From: Chionis minor
Lineage: Eukaryota > Chordata > Aves > Charadriiformes > Chionididae
Length of the DNA: 64,000 bases
Assembly: GCA_013398295.1 (NCBI GenBank)
Contig: VZSF01006829.1
Coordinates: forward strand, 375,759-439,758
Reading direction: 5' to 3'
Shown: piece after piece, positions 28,322-41,619 of the stretch
How positions within the stretch are numbered: position 1 is the stretch's first letter
Layout: every line of letters begins with the position of its first letter
Position numbers and translations under genes: made by a program
The notes under the pieces: model-generated
What the model was told of the DNA's origin: nothing
The model's input: the letters and a program-made list of their open reading frames with translations, nothing else
The model's database searches: none

Positions 28322-28447
28322 TCTGTAATAATACTTTGCACTTCCATAGCCCCTGACATCTGGAGGCTTCAACAAACTCTCTCTGAAATTACTATTAGGT
28401 ATACTTACATTAGTAAGGATGTCAAGTAATTTGCCCAAGCCAGAGAT
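28322..28447 (+). mobile_element. MIR/CORE-SINE-like tail relic
   Basis: 'aatactttgcacttccatag', then 'cttcaacaaactc', then 'attactattaggtatactta', then 'gtcaagtaatttgcccaagc' follow the order of the amniote SINE tail 'taatacttagcacttatatag ... gctttacaaac ... gaggtaagtattattat ... ttaagtgacttgcccaaggtc'. About 125 bp can be aligned by eye with many substitutions. It lies about 50 bp downstream of the palindrome-centred repeat, so the two old insertions are nested or adjacent. Confidence 0.6.
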
Positions 28448-28449
28448 AT

Positions 28450-31400
28450 AATGTTTATGCTTTATGCAGCTCTTAAAGAATTAAATGAGGTTGCATCGAT
28501 AAATACCATGCATTATACAACCCACGCCTTTATTAACCAACTGGAGGGAAAGACAACTAAAAAATGACCGATGCTGAAGATTAAAAAGAACTGTAGACAC
28601 CTAATATCAAATAATGTCAAATTCAGCTATCCGTAGTTGAAAGTTCTTGTTTTGCTTTTCAGACTCTAGCAATCACTTAACAAACATGAGGCCAGAAGTC
28701 TGAGTAGGACAATAATGCGGTTTCTGTTTATGCTTGCTAGCTTGTCTGTCTGTGTTTATCTGTGGGCTGCAGCTAACTGATCACATACCGTATCTGTTCC
28801 ACTGTGGCAAACCAGCGCTATTTGCTTTGTGGGTTTTTTTTCCTTAAGGTACTTTTTAAAATGCTTCCAGATATCAAGCAACCAATTATTTTAGAAGATC
28901 TTGGACCTGATCATATTCCATTGCACAAAATGTGGCACATGGTAAGCAAACGCTCAGAAATGCACATGAAATGAGGTGCATGATGTACACGTGGTCATTC
29001 CAAAAGAAAACCAACAAACCTATGTACTGTAAGGAAAGGAATTAGAGACTCAACTCATTATATGAGGGCAAAAAAATAGAAAAGCTGTAATAAAATGAAG
29101 AAAGTGTCTGGCAAACTGATCATAACCAGCAACGTGTTCATGACAATAAAAGGGAAGGGTCTATTTTCAGTCCATGGTTAGTTACAATTCACCCCTCATT
29201 GTAAGGCACTCTGTTATCACGACTCAAGAATAAATAGTTCATTGTTCTGTTAGCTCTTTCAGGCACTCAGAACCACAGAGTTGCAATGCTCTGCATCTCT
29301 CTGTCACTGTAAAAATATAGAATACTTTAGAGCTATGTATGTCAGCTGTTATAACCCCTTGTACTTTCTTTATGTGGGCTCTCAGGGTGGTAAGGCAACA
29401 CCGTACCTCACTTTCTGGACACTTCTAGCTGTAATTTGTCCCTTATCAGATGAAGAAATACTGCATTAAAGCTGAGAGTAGCTGTTACGCTGAAACACGA
29501 ATGGGCCCAGAGCCAAACCGAGTACTTCTACTTTAAAATGTAATGCATGACTTACCTGTATTAACTTAATCACGTAACAATCTACAGACAGAAAGAGATT
29601 CAGTTGTCTTAAAAATCTGCTAGGATGCAGTGCATTTGAATGGCTTAAAAATCCAAAGTGCACGCTTCACAACCCTGTCTCCACATGCGTGTTCTTTTCA
29701 GGGGAGAGGGTTGTCTGAAAGCATTGCCTTAGAGGAGGGGGAGTGAAAGAAAGTGAGACCAAGTGTGCTGCCTAGCTGCCTACAACTTTTGGCAGTGGAT
29801 CAGACAAACAAGTTCAGCAGAAAGTCGATGTAATTTTATTGGACCACACTGTCTCAAGCAATTAGAAAAATATTTGTAAAACATCAGATGAGAAGGGGAA
29901 ACGTGGAGCCCAATAATGCAAAACAATGTTTATAAGACAGAAATTGTGAAACTGGAAGAATAAACACAATTACTCTATCAGCACCTCCAGTTCTTCCGAA
30001 GATTACTTAGCTTAAAAGCAAAATGTTTTCTTGTTGCATTTGAAAGAATTCATAATTAAAAAAAACTTTACAAATACACAGGTATATAAAAAATTGTTAT
30101 ATATGGATTTTTACTGTGAAGCCGTCAGCGTTCATCAACAGAAAATTACATGCTACATGAATGCACTTCATGTACTGACATTCACATGCATATTTGGGCA
30201 AGGAATTCAAATCCATGGTTGTGCAATAAGGGTAATTTTTAGATCCACGGAGTCTTTTTAGAAGAACTACAGATCATCCAATGTATGTGCAAGCTGCTCA
30301 GATAAATTAATACCGTGTGAGGTAAAAATCTTTCTTTGTAATTATTACTTCCCCTCTTTAAATACTATGCTGAGAAAAACAGTTTAGACAACTTGCATAG
30401 TGCAAGCTTAGAGGCACACAACAGTAAAGATGGGCATATGCACTTCTTTTTAAGTTGCTGTCAAGTCAGAAATTTGTCTGCACCTTAAGTTGGGACATTT
30501 GTTCTTTTCTACCAAGTAGAAATATTTCATTTTCTGCCCCAATTAACATCATAAGACTTGTCACATTAACTGTTCTGTTAAAACTCCAGCTACTTAGGCA
30601 TTAGCGCATGGGGAAGATTTATCTGTTAATTCTAGGATAACACAGTACTGCCTCACTGTTGGCAATTATTTGAGTAATAGGATTGGACAAAATGCAAATA
30701 TTACTATGTCCATTAGAGGTTCTATCAAGATTAATGATGACCGTTACTGAATCAGAAGAAGATTCTGAGCTCCCTGGAATTCAGGTGTATTGTGTGTATC
30801 AATTCCAATCTATCTTCAGCCAAGATGAAACCCTGCTGTCTGTGTTTACTCTTTGTGTAAAGAGTCAAAGAATTCAAGCTGTTGAAAGGACTGTTTTGGC
30901 CTGAGTCTTAATGAAAAACACAGCATGCCTAAATAAAGAGATATTCAGGTGAGAGCAGGGTGTCCTGAGCAAAGATTCGTGGTGCTGAGCGACAGATGCA
31001 GGACTTTCACAAATACAGACTGCTTCAGGCTAATGAGACAGCAGCCCGGGCTCTTGAAGAACGCTGCTGTTCCAACACTGGGAAGAATTCTCAATATAGC
31101 AAAGATCCGGGAGCTGGAACTGCTAGAAGTTTCAATAGTTTATAGACTACTACTACAGTTACTCAGTCGCAACCTCAGCAAAAGCAGGAACAGGCCTTTA
31201 TAACACCAACCATCAAGTTTACCTTCTGGGCTTGAATCCAGTGCCAACATACTCCAATAAAATTTAGAGAGAACAGCTTATGTTGCCCAAACAGTCTACT
31301 TGTACCTAGCTATACAGCAATGATTTCTGGGCAACGGTGAAAATTATCTCCAGTACAACAGACTTTTCCCACAAGCACATTCACAATGAAAACAAGCTGC

Positions 31401-33140
31401 GAATTTCAGGATAAACGTAACTCTAGAGAAAGCAGCTCTGTTTGAAGTTGTGTTTACAGGGAAACTTTGGCAGTCCCAAAAAATAGCTAAGCTCCGATTT
31501 CCGTACATCTATATACTCTGCAATATATCTTGTGTGGACTAGAAATGAATCCTTTGCATTCCAGAAGCATCAAAGAACGGCTGCTGAAGAAGACTAAAAC
31601 TTCTGTGAGTGATGGCTGGGGGGGTGGGGGGGTGACATAGCTGTAACCAGACAGAACATTAAATGTCCCAGCAGAGCTGTTGCTTACACACATCCTCTAG
31701 TGTACTGTCAACACTGGAAAAGAATCTGTGCTGGAAAATACTGAGAAATTATATTTTTCAATACTCATTACGTAGTCTGCTGAGCTAAGAAGAAGTAAAA
31801 GCATATGAATAAAAGGCTGGTATCCTTAGTTCACCAGCAGCAAAGAAAAAACCATGAAGGCAAAAATGGACAGAGAAAAGGAACTAGGGAGATGAAATGA
31901 AAGCATGGAAGACAGTAGTGAGTTGTATGAATAGATTACATGTGGGGTTGTAGGATTTTAAGAAAAACACTTTAAAGAAGCATGTCATATAAGCAAATTT
32001 CATTCTGAGAGAAGTACTTCAGAGGATCAGTTTTCTACTGGATGTCTTCACTGACCACACAAGATATTTTTTTTCAAGGATTAATGCTGAGCAAATACAG
32101 GGTAAAGAAACCCTTTGCAAGAAGTATTTACAAACATCCATTTGAATAAAACCACAAAGTGCTTTAGATGGTATTTGGTTTACCTCATCATTCATACTCT
32201 AAATAATGAAAATTACTTGTATGTGCAGAGAAAAAAAATATTTCTCCATTAATATTTTGAAGAATATTAAATAGAATTAAACACACAATAATACCTTTAA
32301 TGTTTGTGTCTGGAAGTCACAGCTGTACAAAGGGCGAGACACAATGATTATGTTTATAAAGCCTTTCAGGAAAGACTGCAAGAGTACGCATATTGTTGAA
32401 TTCCCACCTTCCATACATGTACCCTTCACCTCTTCAGATAGCTTGCAAACGTAATTATCTGTGCGGCATATCAAACTACCTAGTAGCAGAGCCCGCCATC
32501 ATGTATGTTAGACATGCTGGCTCCCATACTTGCAGGCTCCCCATCTGTTTGGAGAGCAAATGTGACCTCAGTGGAGCATCCACTAGTCTAATGGGTATCC
32601 AGTGTTTTGCTGTCTTGGTAAGGACTGCCTAATGCCCAAAATCAAGGTCAAAGGTATTAATAGTGCTATCAAAACATACCTGACAAGGTATCCTGTGCAT
32701 ATGGGACCCTGAACCTCCCTGGCCTGATTCCTTAAACACTTAGTGTGCTCCATAAATGTATCTTTCCAATACAGACATATTTTAAAATTAAAGATCCACA
32801 AATTTAGCATTTTTAACATTTAAAATTTCCTGTTGACTATCTCCTACTCCTTCCTTTAAAGAGGTCCCATCCCAACCTCAAAAGAAAAAGAGCTTGCTGC
32901 AGTTTTTCAAGACTTCCTCCTTACAAAGCAATGTTGCTTAAACAGAAATAACTACATTCTCAGGGAATTTAGGAAAGAGCAAGATTAGACATGTCTGTGG
33001 ATAATGAAAATATCAAGTTACATTAAATTTTACTTTTTTCAGGAACAGTATAAACTCATGTACTTTAGGAAATATGATAAAACATAAATATTTGAGGATA
33101 GAAGGTTCCTTTCTGGACGTAATATTCGTAGTCTTCCACT
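28450..33140. other. AT-rich non-coding DNA, no gene recognised
   Basis: No exon or RNA gene recognised. It includes the G-rich tract at 31618-31632, listed separately. Short frames (30031, 30683, 30949 plus strand) lack domain similarity. Confidence 0.55.
31618..31632 (+). other. G7-T-G7 tract, potential G-quadruplex
   Basis: Seven G, one T, seven G in an otherwise AT-rich region. Fourteen guanines can supply four G3 tracts with one-base loops, so an intramolecular quadruplex is possible on the plus strand. It could equally be a plain low-complexity slippage tract; no promoter signal was recognised beside it. Confidence 0.6.
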
Positions 33141-33142
33141 AT

Positions 33143-33206
33143 GGTTTTTTGCTATTTGGGGGTTTTGTTTGTTTTTGGTTTTCTCTTTTTTTTTTTTTAA
33201 AAAATT
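33143..33206. repeat. GT-rich and poly-T low-complexity tract
   Basis: Runs of GGTTTTTT, GGGGGTTTTGTTTG and a T12 run followed by A6. This is low-complexity sequence of the kind also seen at 9409-9470 and 38897-38950. It has no coding content. Confidence 0.8.
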
Positions 33207-33210
33207 TCTT

Positions 33211-33252
33211 TGCTATTGGTCACTGTCAGGACAGAGCACTGACCTAGATAGC
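33211..33252. repeat. Ancient interspersed repeat fragment
   Basis: TATTGGTCACTGTCAGGACAG followed by 'agcactgacctagata' resembles an amniote repeat segment reading 'ttggccactgtcaggacaggatactgggctagatgga'. A related stretch lies at 57975-58018 and shares the ACTGTCAG...ACAG block. The family name is uncertain. Confidence 0.45.
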
Positions 33253-33254
33253 TT

Positions 33255-36200
33255 AATGTCTTCCTCCAATAAAACAATTCATATGTTGTTATGTCAATAG
33301 TCTGCCTCAACAGAGTACTTTTTCCAATCCAGAAGGGAAGGAAAAGAATCATGCTGTCCATTTTTCCTACCTTACAAGTCGTTGTTTTTTCTTGTTAATC
33401 TCTCTGCATCTTTTCTTCATGGCATCTCTCTCGAACACAAGCAGCATCATTTTTACAAGGCAGGAAACAATCTCATTCTCCAAGGACACAACTGAGAGCC
33501 AGAGAGAGGGATCCTAACACATCTTCCCACAGGGAGACATTCATTTCCCTGAAGCATTCTGGGACAGAATTCCCTGTAGGATATTCTCCCTACATTCCTC
33601 TTCATCTTTCCTTTCATATTCTTCATGTACAGGTGGGGTTGAGGGACTTCTTTGTAAATAAACAGAGTAAGTGCTTATCTTCCTTGATGTCAGTAAATAT
33701 GGCAGGATAATTTCTTCTGAAAATACTTCCATTCCACTCAAGTGCAGGGCAGAGACAAGATTAATTTTGAATCAGTTTTGCATCTGAAGGAAAAACACAA
33801 GGCTATGCAAATTTTTATTTTTCTAGACAACCTCTTTTTTTTTTTTAAATCGAAAATTTGCTTCTAGGGGTAGTCAAGGATGTTTTATCTCTGTGGGTTC
33901 TGGATAGCTGACAGTCCAGCTGGTGCTATTGTACGGTTTGTAAAGCAGCATTTCCACAGCATTGGACATTTCTGCTTCAGAATACATGAGAATTAAGTGT
34001 GTAAATTTCTAGAAGTACAAGATTTACTGTCCCTATACCATACATTTATTTGTGCATGCAGAGGTAAGTGCAGTGCTTCTCAAAAACAACAGATCTGCTC
34101 ATGTGCACTTCTCTTTGCTGTGTCCATGCATTGGATCAGATACTTCTCACATACTAATGCTCTAAACTGTATTTGCATGTATTCCTCTACTGGAAAACTC
34201 AGGTGCAAACTTGGCAGCCTTACATATTTGATGCCTAAGATATAAGTATTAGAAGCTTATCCCAAGCTGAATTCAGGCATCCCACCTTTCTGAAACATTT
34301 AGGTTAAGGTCAGAAAACTACTGTTCTTCAATATGGCAATGAACTGCAAGACAATATGGAAAATAGTCTAAAATATGAGTATAATTTTCCCACTGTCACA
34401 TTAATCTGTTTTCCTCTCATGGTAACAAAGTGAGAACTAACAGCAATAATGCTTTAATTGGGGCGCTCTCTAAATTACCCCAAAATAAGGGATATTCCAT
34501 GTGTAGTTCTAACACAGCCTTTCATGCAAACTGCATTGTTTCAGTCAGCTTCCAATACAAATCAGCATTTTTCAACAGTTTCTCCTGTCACATCTCTTGC
34601 GATCTCAAGAGATACCATGTACTACATCTACCCCAGAGCATAAAAGGGAATGATTAGGGTGATCTTTCTCCTAATGTAGTCAACTAACCTGGCAGAGTAT
34701 ATACCATGACATGATTGCAAACATCCCAAAATACAAGATGCTCAAGTACAAGATGAAAATACCGTTTCTGAAAACATTCCCAACAAATCCAGGACACATT
34801 TGTGAGAAAGTCTGTACTCTTTTCCTCCTTTCCCATCATAATTACCTCCACAAAAATGTCACGTTTGGCAATAGATGAAGAGTAGGATCTACAATACAGC
34901 CAAAAAGCTGAACTAGTAAAATGCTGTTTCAACGGAAACTAGTTCAAATTACTGTAAAGACTTGTATGTTAACTTCACCTAGAATAAGTTACTAATCCTG
35001 AATGCCAGTTCATTCTAGCTGTGTAGGTATGAGGCAGTGAAACAACCCATGAACAAGAAAAATACACAGAGTGGTTCTGCAGTATGCACTAAATAATCTG
35101 AAGCAGGAGGCAGCAATAGTAGTTTTATCTTGCAAGTTCCCACAGTGGTGCTTTAAAGAAGGAAGGATGGAAAAGAAAATGTACGGCTCATACTTTTACA
35201 TTGAAAAAAGTAAATGGAAGACATTTTCAGTTGGTCACATACAGATGCATTAGCTTGGACCTCTCAAAGAAAAAAAGAAAACCAAACAAAGCCATCTTTG
35301 TCTTGCTTACTTGTATCAGTTGACAATCACGGTCCATCACAATCAGCTTACACTCAGGTATAATAAACAGCATTGAGGAGGTTATATTTTAATGTGAGAG
35401 ATGTAATTTGCTGCTCCTGACAGGTTCAAACCATGCCTTTAAACCCATCATATAACACGTCCTCTTTTAGTTCTACTTAGATTAAAAATAATAATAGTGA
35501 AGGATAGGTTTTGGCTTTGGTACTCGCTGCAGGCACTTCAAAAGGACACACAGGGCGACTGGATGCATTCTGATTGACTCGTCCAGAGGGCTTTCTGGGT
35601 GCATCCAAAAAACCAACTTAAAGAAAGGTTGCACATGCTCCCATCACACAATGGTGCTCCATTACTTTAGCGCATGTGGGGATATGCAGTCTGTGTAGGA
35701 GACGGAGAAAAAGACACAGAAGGAGGAAACTTCTCACCCCATTAGGCACTGAGTGCTTCCAGAAGCTCGGCAAACCATAACAGCAATTTCCCTCCCTGCC
35801 CTGCCCCCAGGGTTCATCTAGTCCTTGCACCACCATAAAAGCAGGAAAGCTGTAGGATCACACAATACTTGCTCTATTTCTTACACTTATTTCTTACGCA
35901 TCTTCTTGTTGACATCTTAGGTTAAATAGACCTCTGGACCGCTCCAGTGCAAACATTGTTGCATTTTGATGTCATGTCCTTCTCCTTTGTGGAGAAAAAA
36001 ACCTGGGAAGTCAAGCTGAAGAAACTCCTGCTTTGATGCATTCTCTTGTATTAAAAGACATAGCATTATAAATTAACTGCCCCCAAACCATAAACTTAAA
36101 TTATTGTTCAGCTTTACTAAATCTGTTATCTCAAATAAGTCTGGGGAAACCAGTTTACCTCCAAATAATTTGCCCCAAAGCTAAAACAAGTCAAGTCTTT

Positions 36201-37390
36201 GTAAAAATTGAGTGGGTTTATTTCATTATTATTTTCCATTTTCCTGTCCCTGGCAATAACTGGAAAGGCTGGAACTTTTGGAAGAAATTTTGCTTCTCAG
36301 ATGATCTAGACCCCCACCTCAGATTCTGAATGTCAGGGCAGTTTAGATAAATGTTCATGATTTTAGGCACCTATCCAAGACCATTGCTGTTTGCTTATTA
36401 GGATATAAGAAGTTAATTGGAAGGACACACTTTTCCTTAGTCGTAGAAGCAACTGATTGATTACATTATGTGTAATCTCCTATTCATAGAAACAGCAGAA
36501 CATAGCATTCTACAGGCTCAGATAAAGAGTGTTTGTGTGTGTGTGGCTGAGGGGAAGGGGCACAGCAGGGGAGTAAAATACTAAGAATATCGGTGCACCA
36601 GATGAGATGTCAGTGGAATAGAAAGTCATCACAGGATAATGGTCTCCTGCTGCTAAATGAAGGCCAAGGCAAAGCAGATGTTGACTCAGAGCAAAGAAGT
36701 TTATTTTTAAAGCACAAGACACTGATCCTGTCGTAGTAGATACTCTGCTAAACTGCCAGTAAAGTATCATTCATTTCACTTGACAGACATTTTTAAGAAA
36801 AGCATTACTTATTCCATGTTATTATTGAGTTGTTATATTCCTATTGACTTGAGAAAAAACCAACAAAAAACCCCCCACCAACTTACTGTTATGTTCCATC
36901 TAGCAGAAATTAAACTAGTAATGAAAGTTCAACCCTATTTGAAAATTGCACTGAACTTTCATATTCCTGCAACTTTCTGACTGAGACTGGTTTACTGATA
37001 GGCTTCAGGCTATTAAAAACTAAGATATCTAACAGTGAAACTGGCTGACTTTGGTTACACCTACTCTTATAAAAATCAATCAGTTGTCCTAATGTGCAAG
37101 TGCAGGAAGGAAAAAAAGGATGTTTGAGTAAGGAACCCAATCTTTTTGTTAAAGTAGACACCTGTATTTTCAAAGCTCGAACAAGACTGACAATTGTAGA
37201 TAGACATCTTGCCTGAAATCTTAGTTCCACTAGCATCAGTGGCAATATACCAATGATCCATAGGGGCTAATGATTTCACTACATGTTAGTCTGCAAAAGG
37301 GATGTAGAAGCAAAATGGCCAGTGCTGGACATTCTTCTGTCTGTTGCCCACTGAAGCGTTTCAGCTTTATTGTTGGCAAACCACCTCTGC
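33255..37390. other. AT-rich non-coding DNA, no gene recognised
   Basis: No exon or RNA gene recognised. It contains a short (TG)n at about 36529-36545 and an AC-rich run at 36855-36885. The minus-strand frame at 36910-37245 (111 codons) has no recognisable family. Confidence 0.55.
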
Positions 37391-37394
37391 GAGG

Positions 37395-37530
37395 GATCTA
37401 ATACCTTTTCTCACTTGTTTACAGCCTTTGGCAAAGCCTTTAATCCCCAGTTTCTCATTTGTACATTATCAAATCCCTTGTCTCTCTTCATTTTGGTTAC
37501 AGGATCTTTGGGGTAGGGACTGTCCTGAAC
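37395..37530 (+). mobile_element. MIR/CORE-SINE-like relic with tail
   Basis: 'cagcctttggcaaagccttt' and 'aatccccagtttctcatttg' match 'gacctttggcaagtccttt' and 'aacctcagtttctcatctg' in order. About 60 bp on, 'ggttacaggatctttggggt' and 'agggactgtcctgaacag' match the tail block 'attgtaagctctttggggcagggactgtct' of reptile/bird members. This is the best-preserved copy of the family here. The plus-strand frame at 37344-37550 is its shadow. Confidence 0.7.
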
Positions 37531-38640
37531 AGAAAATGCATGAAGAGTAGCTAAAATTCTCAGGCACTGATCTCAACTATTGCCACTGAAACTACTATGC
37601 CGAAAGATAATAAAAATATATCTGACACCTCATTCAGTATGCTTGTATGTTCACTGGCTTTCTGTTGAATGCAAAGACAAATGAAAGGCCTTGACAGTCA
37701 CACCCAAAATCTTTTACAGATTTGAGTATCATTATTTGAAGAATTATCTCAACTTGAGTTATGACTTTTCATCAAAACTACATTTGGAAGAAGAGAATTC
37801 CTAAACCAAGAGTACAAGACACTTTCCTAGCAAGTTCTGAACAGCTGTGTTTCAGGCAGATTCTACTCTGGAAAAAAAACCATAACCACAAACTTAGTGT
37901 CATCTTCTTCTGGGACCCATTAGCAAATCTTTCTTCAGAGTCCACATTTTAAAAAATCATGGACACTTATGAGTAGACATGTTCTTAAAAACCAATGGAA
38001 ACCAGGCTCCCAAGTCTCTGTGTTGCTCTAGAGAATCAGAGTTACACTTCGAAGTCGCTCAGGTGCTTCAGAATTGTATAGCTGTTCATCTCTCAGTAAC
38101 CTCTTGGGTATAATAGACAACATTCCTAGAAAATGAGCTCATCTGTTAAACTCCTCTAACCAATATAATAAAGGTATCAGGCAAATCCCCATTTAATCTG
38201 TTTTTCTTTTTGAATCTGATGTATATTGACTACCTCTTTCCTGAATTAAACATACTGTACTAAATTAAACAGCTGTACTATAATTTTCATACTTTCCCCA
38301 GCATATTCTCATCCATCAAAGAACAGTTCAAATGTACACACAGAATATATGCTCTTACAAAAATCTCAACTGCAAAAATCAGTATTACATATAATTAACA
38401 ATAGACAATTGTGTCAGAACTAGTTGGAAGATAGACATACTGCAGTGCCAATACATTGCAGCTCTATGAAAAAAAAGTCGCCACTAGTGACAAAATAGTA
38501 GCTCTATCATTGACCACAACCTGTTTTTAAATACTAATCTGTTTGTGCATTCTGGTCATCAAGAGATGACTAAAAATGGATTCATTAAAATGTGTTAGCT
38601 AATGAACCTGCTAAACTCACCTTAGTCTCTGAGTCTATAC
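37531..38640. other. AT-rich non-coding DNA, nothing recognised
   Basis: No gene, repeat family or structural signal was recognised between the two SINE-like relics. Confidence 0.55.
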
Positions 38641-38644
38641 AGAG

Positions 38645-38710
38645 CTTTAACCTGTCTGAATTTACGTTTGCCCAGCTGAAAATAGGGCTAATGATACTTT
38701 CTTTCCTCTA
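38645..38710 (+). mobile_element. MIR/CORE-SINE-like fragment
   Basis: 'ctttaacctgtctgaattta' then 'gcccagctgaaaatagggct' and 'aatgatactttctttcctct' parallel the consensus order 'cttaacctctctgtgcctca ... ccatctgtaaaatggggata ... atgatacttacctacctc'. About 65 bp, with no gaps needed in most of it. Short but distinctive. Confidence 0.6.
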
Positions 38711-41565
38711 CTCTGTAACTTACCTACACAGACTGCTAACTCTGTCGGGCAGGAATGATCTCACTGGGCATTTTACACCATCCAGCACAGTGGGACAGTA
38801 ATTTTGACTTGCACATTGAGATACTATTATAAATCACCATCTTTCGATGCTCCCAACAAAATCCATATTTAAGTGAATCCATTTTACTATTAGCTTTTTT
38901 GTTGGTTTATTTTGTGTTGTGTTTGGTTGTTCGTGTGGGGGGTTTTTAATATATATAGGAAAGCAATTCCCTTTATATTTTTACAAATGAAATGACAGCA
39001 TCTCTCTTGAAAAAATAGATTATCAGTGTCAGAAGAATCATATACAAACTATAAAAAGATATTGTATTGCCAAGTAGGCAAGCAACTATGAATTAAGCAG
39101 CTGTATGTTGGAAATAACCCAGATAGATTTTTAAACAGAAGCAGTATGGTACTGGAAAACAGACAGAAAAGATAACACGGTTTCCTTACTGGGGATGGTG
39201 AGAAGAATATAAACTTTCTAGGAATGCAGTTATTTTACATGCAAGTATTGTCACTGCAGTTCAGGTCAGTTCAATAGCTAAATGTTTCAGTCTCAGCTTT
39301 GTCTTCAAACACATGAGATATGTAATACCCAGTGAAGTCTCTAGGAGCTGTGAACATGTATCTGAGAACATAACTAAGCCAAATGAGTCTAAAACTGGGC
39401 CAAAAATTTGGGAAGTTTTTGCCAAATATTTGGTGGTGCCACTGTTGTCATCCACAGCTAGGAAGTTCACAGGCATGCATAAAGGAAAAATAGGTAGAAC
39501 AAGGACTAACATAAAAAGTGTATGAACCTCGATTCTGAAATTTTAGTAGAGATTTAGTACTGTAATTTAACACTGGAAATGGATTTGGCTTAACACAAGA
39601 CATAAAGGTCATTTAATGAGAGCACCCTGCTGGTCTAATAGATCCTTGTGTGGCATTGATTCAGCTGGTGGTCTAGATTGAATGGGTTTCCACAACTCCT
39701 AGTAACCACTGGTTCTGCCACAATAGAACTTTACTATTTCAGTAGGGTGTTGCACTTAGTTTAAATATTTATCTAAACATAATTGGAGGCTATCAGTAGC
39801 ACCACTGGCAGCTTGGAGGTGACTTTGCTTGAACTGCTTCATAACATCTCACTAAAGCATAGAATGCAGAACAGTACTTATCTGACAAAAAAAAGACAAG
39901 GAAAAAACTCAAATGGACAAACCTTCTTGCATAAAATAATAAGCAATCAGAATACTAAGTTAAAACCTCAACTGGAATGCTCTGGAGCAGGGACTAATGT
40001 TTAAATTAACCATTCATGGATTTACGTAAATGCCTGCTGCAATCAACTGCAATCTTCTACATTTACTCCATGGTCAAGACCCAAGTACATACGTTCAAAT
40101 ACTCACCTGCATAGATTGTTATCAACTCAGGTAAGAAAAGCAAGCTCTTAGAACTCATGCTAGAAGAGCATCTACTCAACAGAATTAAAAAAGGATACTG
40201 AGCATAACATAAACAACTGAAGTGTATCTTTTTCTTAAAAAGAATCAAGCATTGCATCAATACAGAATAGTAAATACCTCAAGAATTATGTCACTTAAAT
40301 TTAAATCCTGAAGTACGACCCTGAGAACAGGATTCATCTCAGCGAATTCTAGCCATCTAAAAATCAGGCATGTGATCTGTCAGCTGGGTTCCCAGCACAT
40401 GAGTAGAAGAAACAGGTACTTCTAGGTGCAAAATACCTTATCTATCCATGTTATGCTTTTAAGACAGGATAGAAATTTGTTAAGTGCTATGGATATCCTA
40501 GCCCTGAACATAGAGAATCTTGATAACTAACTTAGCTTTGTTGTCTTAACTTAAAAATGGCAAAAATCAGGTGAGATAAATACGACTCCAAATGTCCACC
40601 TTTAGAGATCCTGTTTTGGAAATTCTGCATTGATATGTCTTGATGGTGTGTAATTTTTCTATTGGTTTGATTGATGAAGAAGAATGAGCACAACATTTAG
40701 CCGTTTTCAATTTATGAAATGCCACAAAATTAAATTAGGTCAATTTGCTATATTCTAGTTTGTAATTTCATGACTGGCAACATTACTGTTCGAAAACATT
40801 TCATACTTGTAATAATAAAAAATTATTTTAAGCTGTACTCCTAACAGCTATAGTAACAGCCACAAACATGAGATAGAAGCAGAATGTGCATTCATGACTT
40901 TTTAAAGCATGTTACACAATTACAGCATTTGCTGATATATGTCAGCTACTGTTGCATATTTGCCCCATGTTTCTAGAAAATGAAACTTTAAAGTTGTTAA
41001 ACTTAATTGTTATCTACCATGAAAGGACATTAGGGACAGGAAATTGAAACATCTATATTATTTCAATCAGTTATTACTCATAAAGGATTTTTCTTTAAGA
41101 ACCTGAAGAGTTTGGATGCAACTGAGAAGCTCATTTGTCATTTAGATATTTCAGACGAACCTTCAAACTACTTTAACTTTGCCCAGTGATAACAAGAATG
41201 AAAAAGTATTTTAAAACCCAACTGATTTTTTCAAAGACATTACACCAAGATATTAGTACCAGTTAAGACAGACGAAGTATACATGTTATAAACATGAGTG
41301 TTATTAGTAGTAGACTTCAGATGATATTTAAAATGTACTACTTAAATCCAACTTAATTTAGTTTCTAGTTAAACATCATTTCCTACTGTAGTCAACTTTC
41401 AGAGCATAGGTAAAAGTTGGCTGTGGAACATCCTTTTTAGAAGTGGCTCTGAATCCCCTTTGCTCTTCTCCACCTCTGTCATACTCCCCTGTTCTTACGG
41501 ATTCGTGGGGCTGTGCCGAAGAACATCAAATCCATAATCCACTATTCATTTATTCCATGTTATTC
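38711..41565. other. AT-rich non-coding DNA, no gene recognised
   Basis: No exon, RNA gene or further transposon recognised. A GT-rich low-complexity tract with a G6 run occupies 38897-38950. Confidence 0.55.
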
Positions 41566-41570
41566 TATAT

Positions 41571-41614
41571 ACCATTCTGCAGGTAACCACTGAAGATGGT
41601 TACCTGCAGATGGT
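41571..41614. repeat. Hairpin-forming inverted repeat (17-bp stem)
   Basis: CTGCAGGTAACC at 41577-41588 is the exact reverse complement of GGTTACCTGCAG at 41598-41609, with a 9-nt loop ACTGAAGAT between. Beyond a one-base bulge (T41576), ACCAT (41571-41575) also pairs with ATGGT (41610-41614). The stem is shorter than a typical pre-miRNA. It may be a small inverted duplication or the core of a degraded palindromic element. Confidence 0.85.
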
Positions 41615-41619
41615 TTTTT

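Noticed and set aside
37344..37550. 68-codon plus-strand frame
   Set aside because: It is a translation of the SINE-like relic at 37.4 kb.
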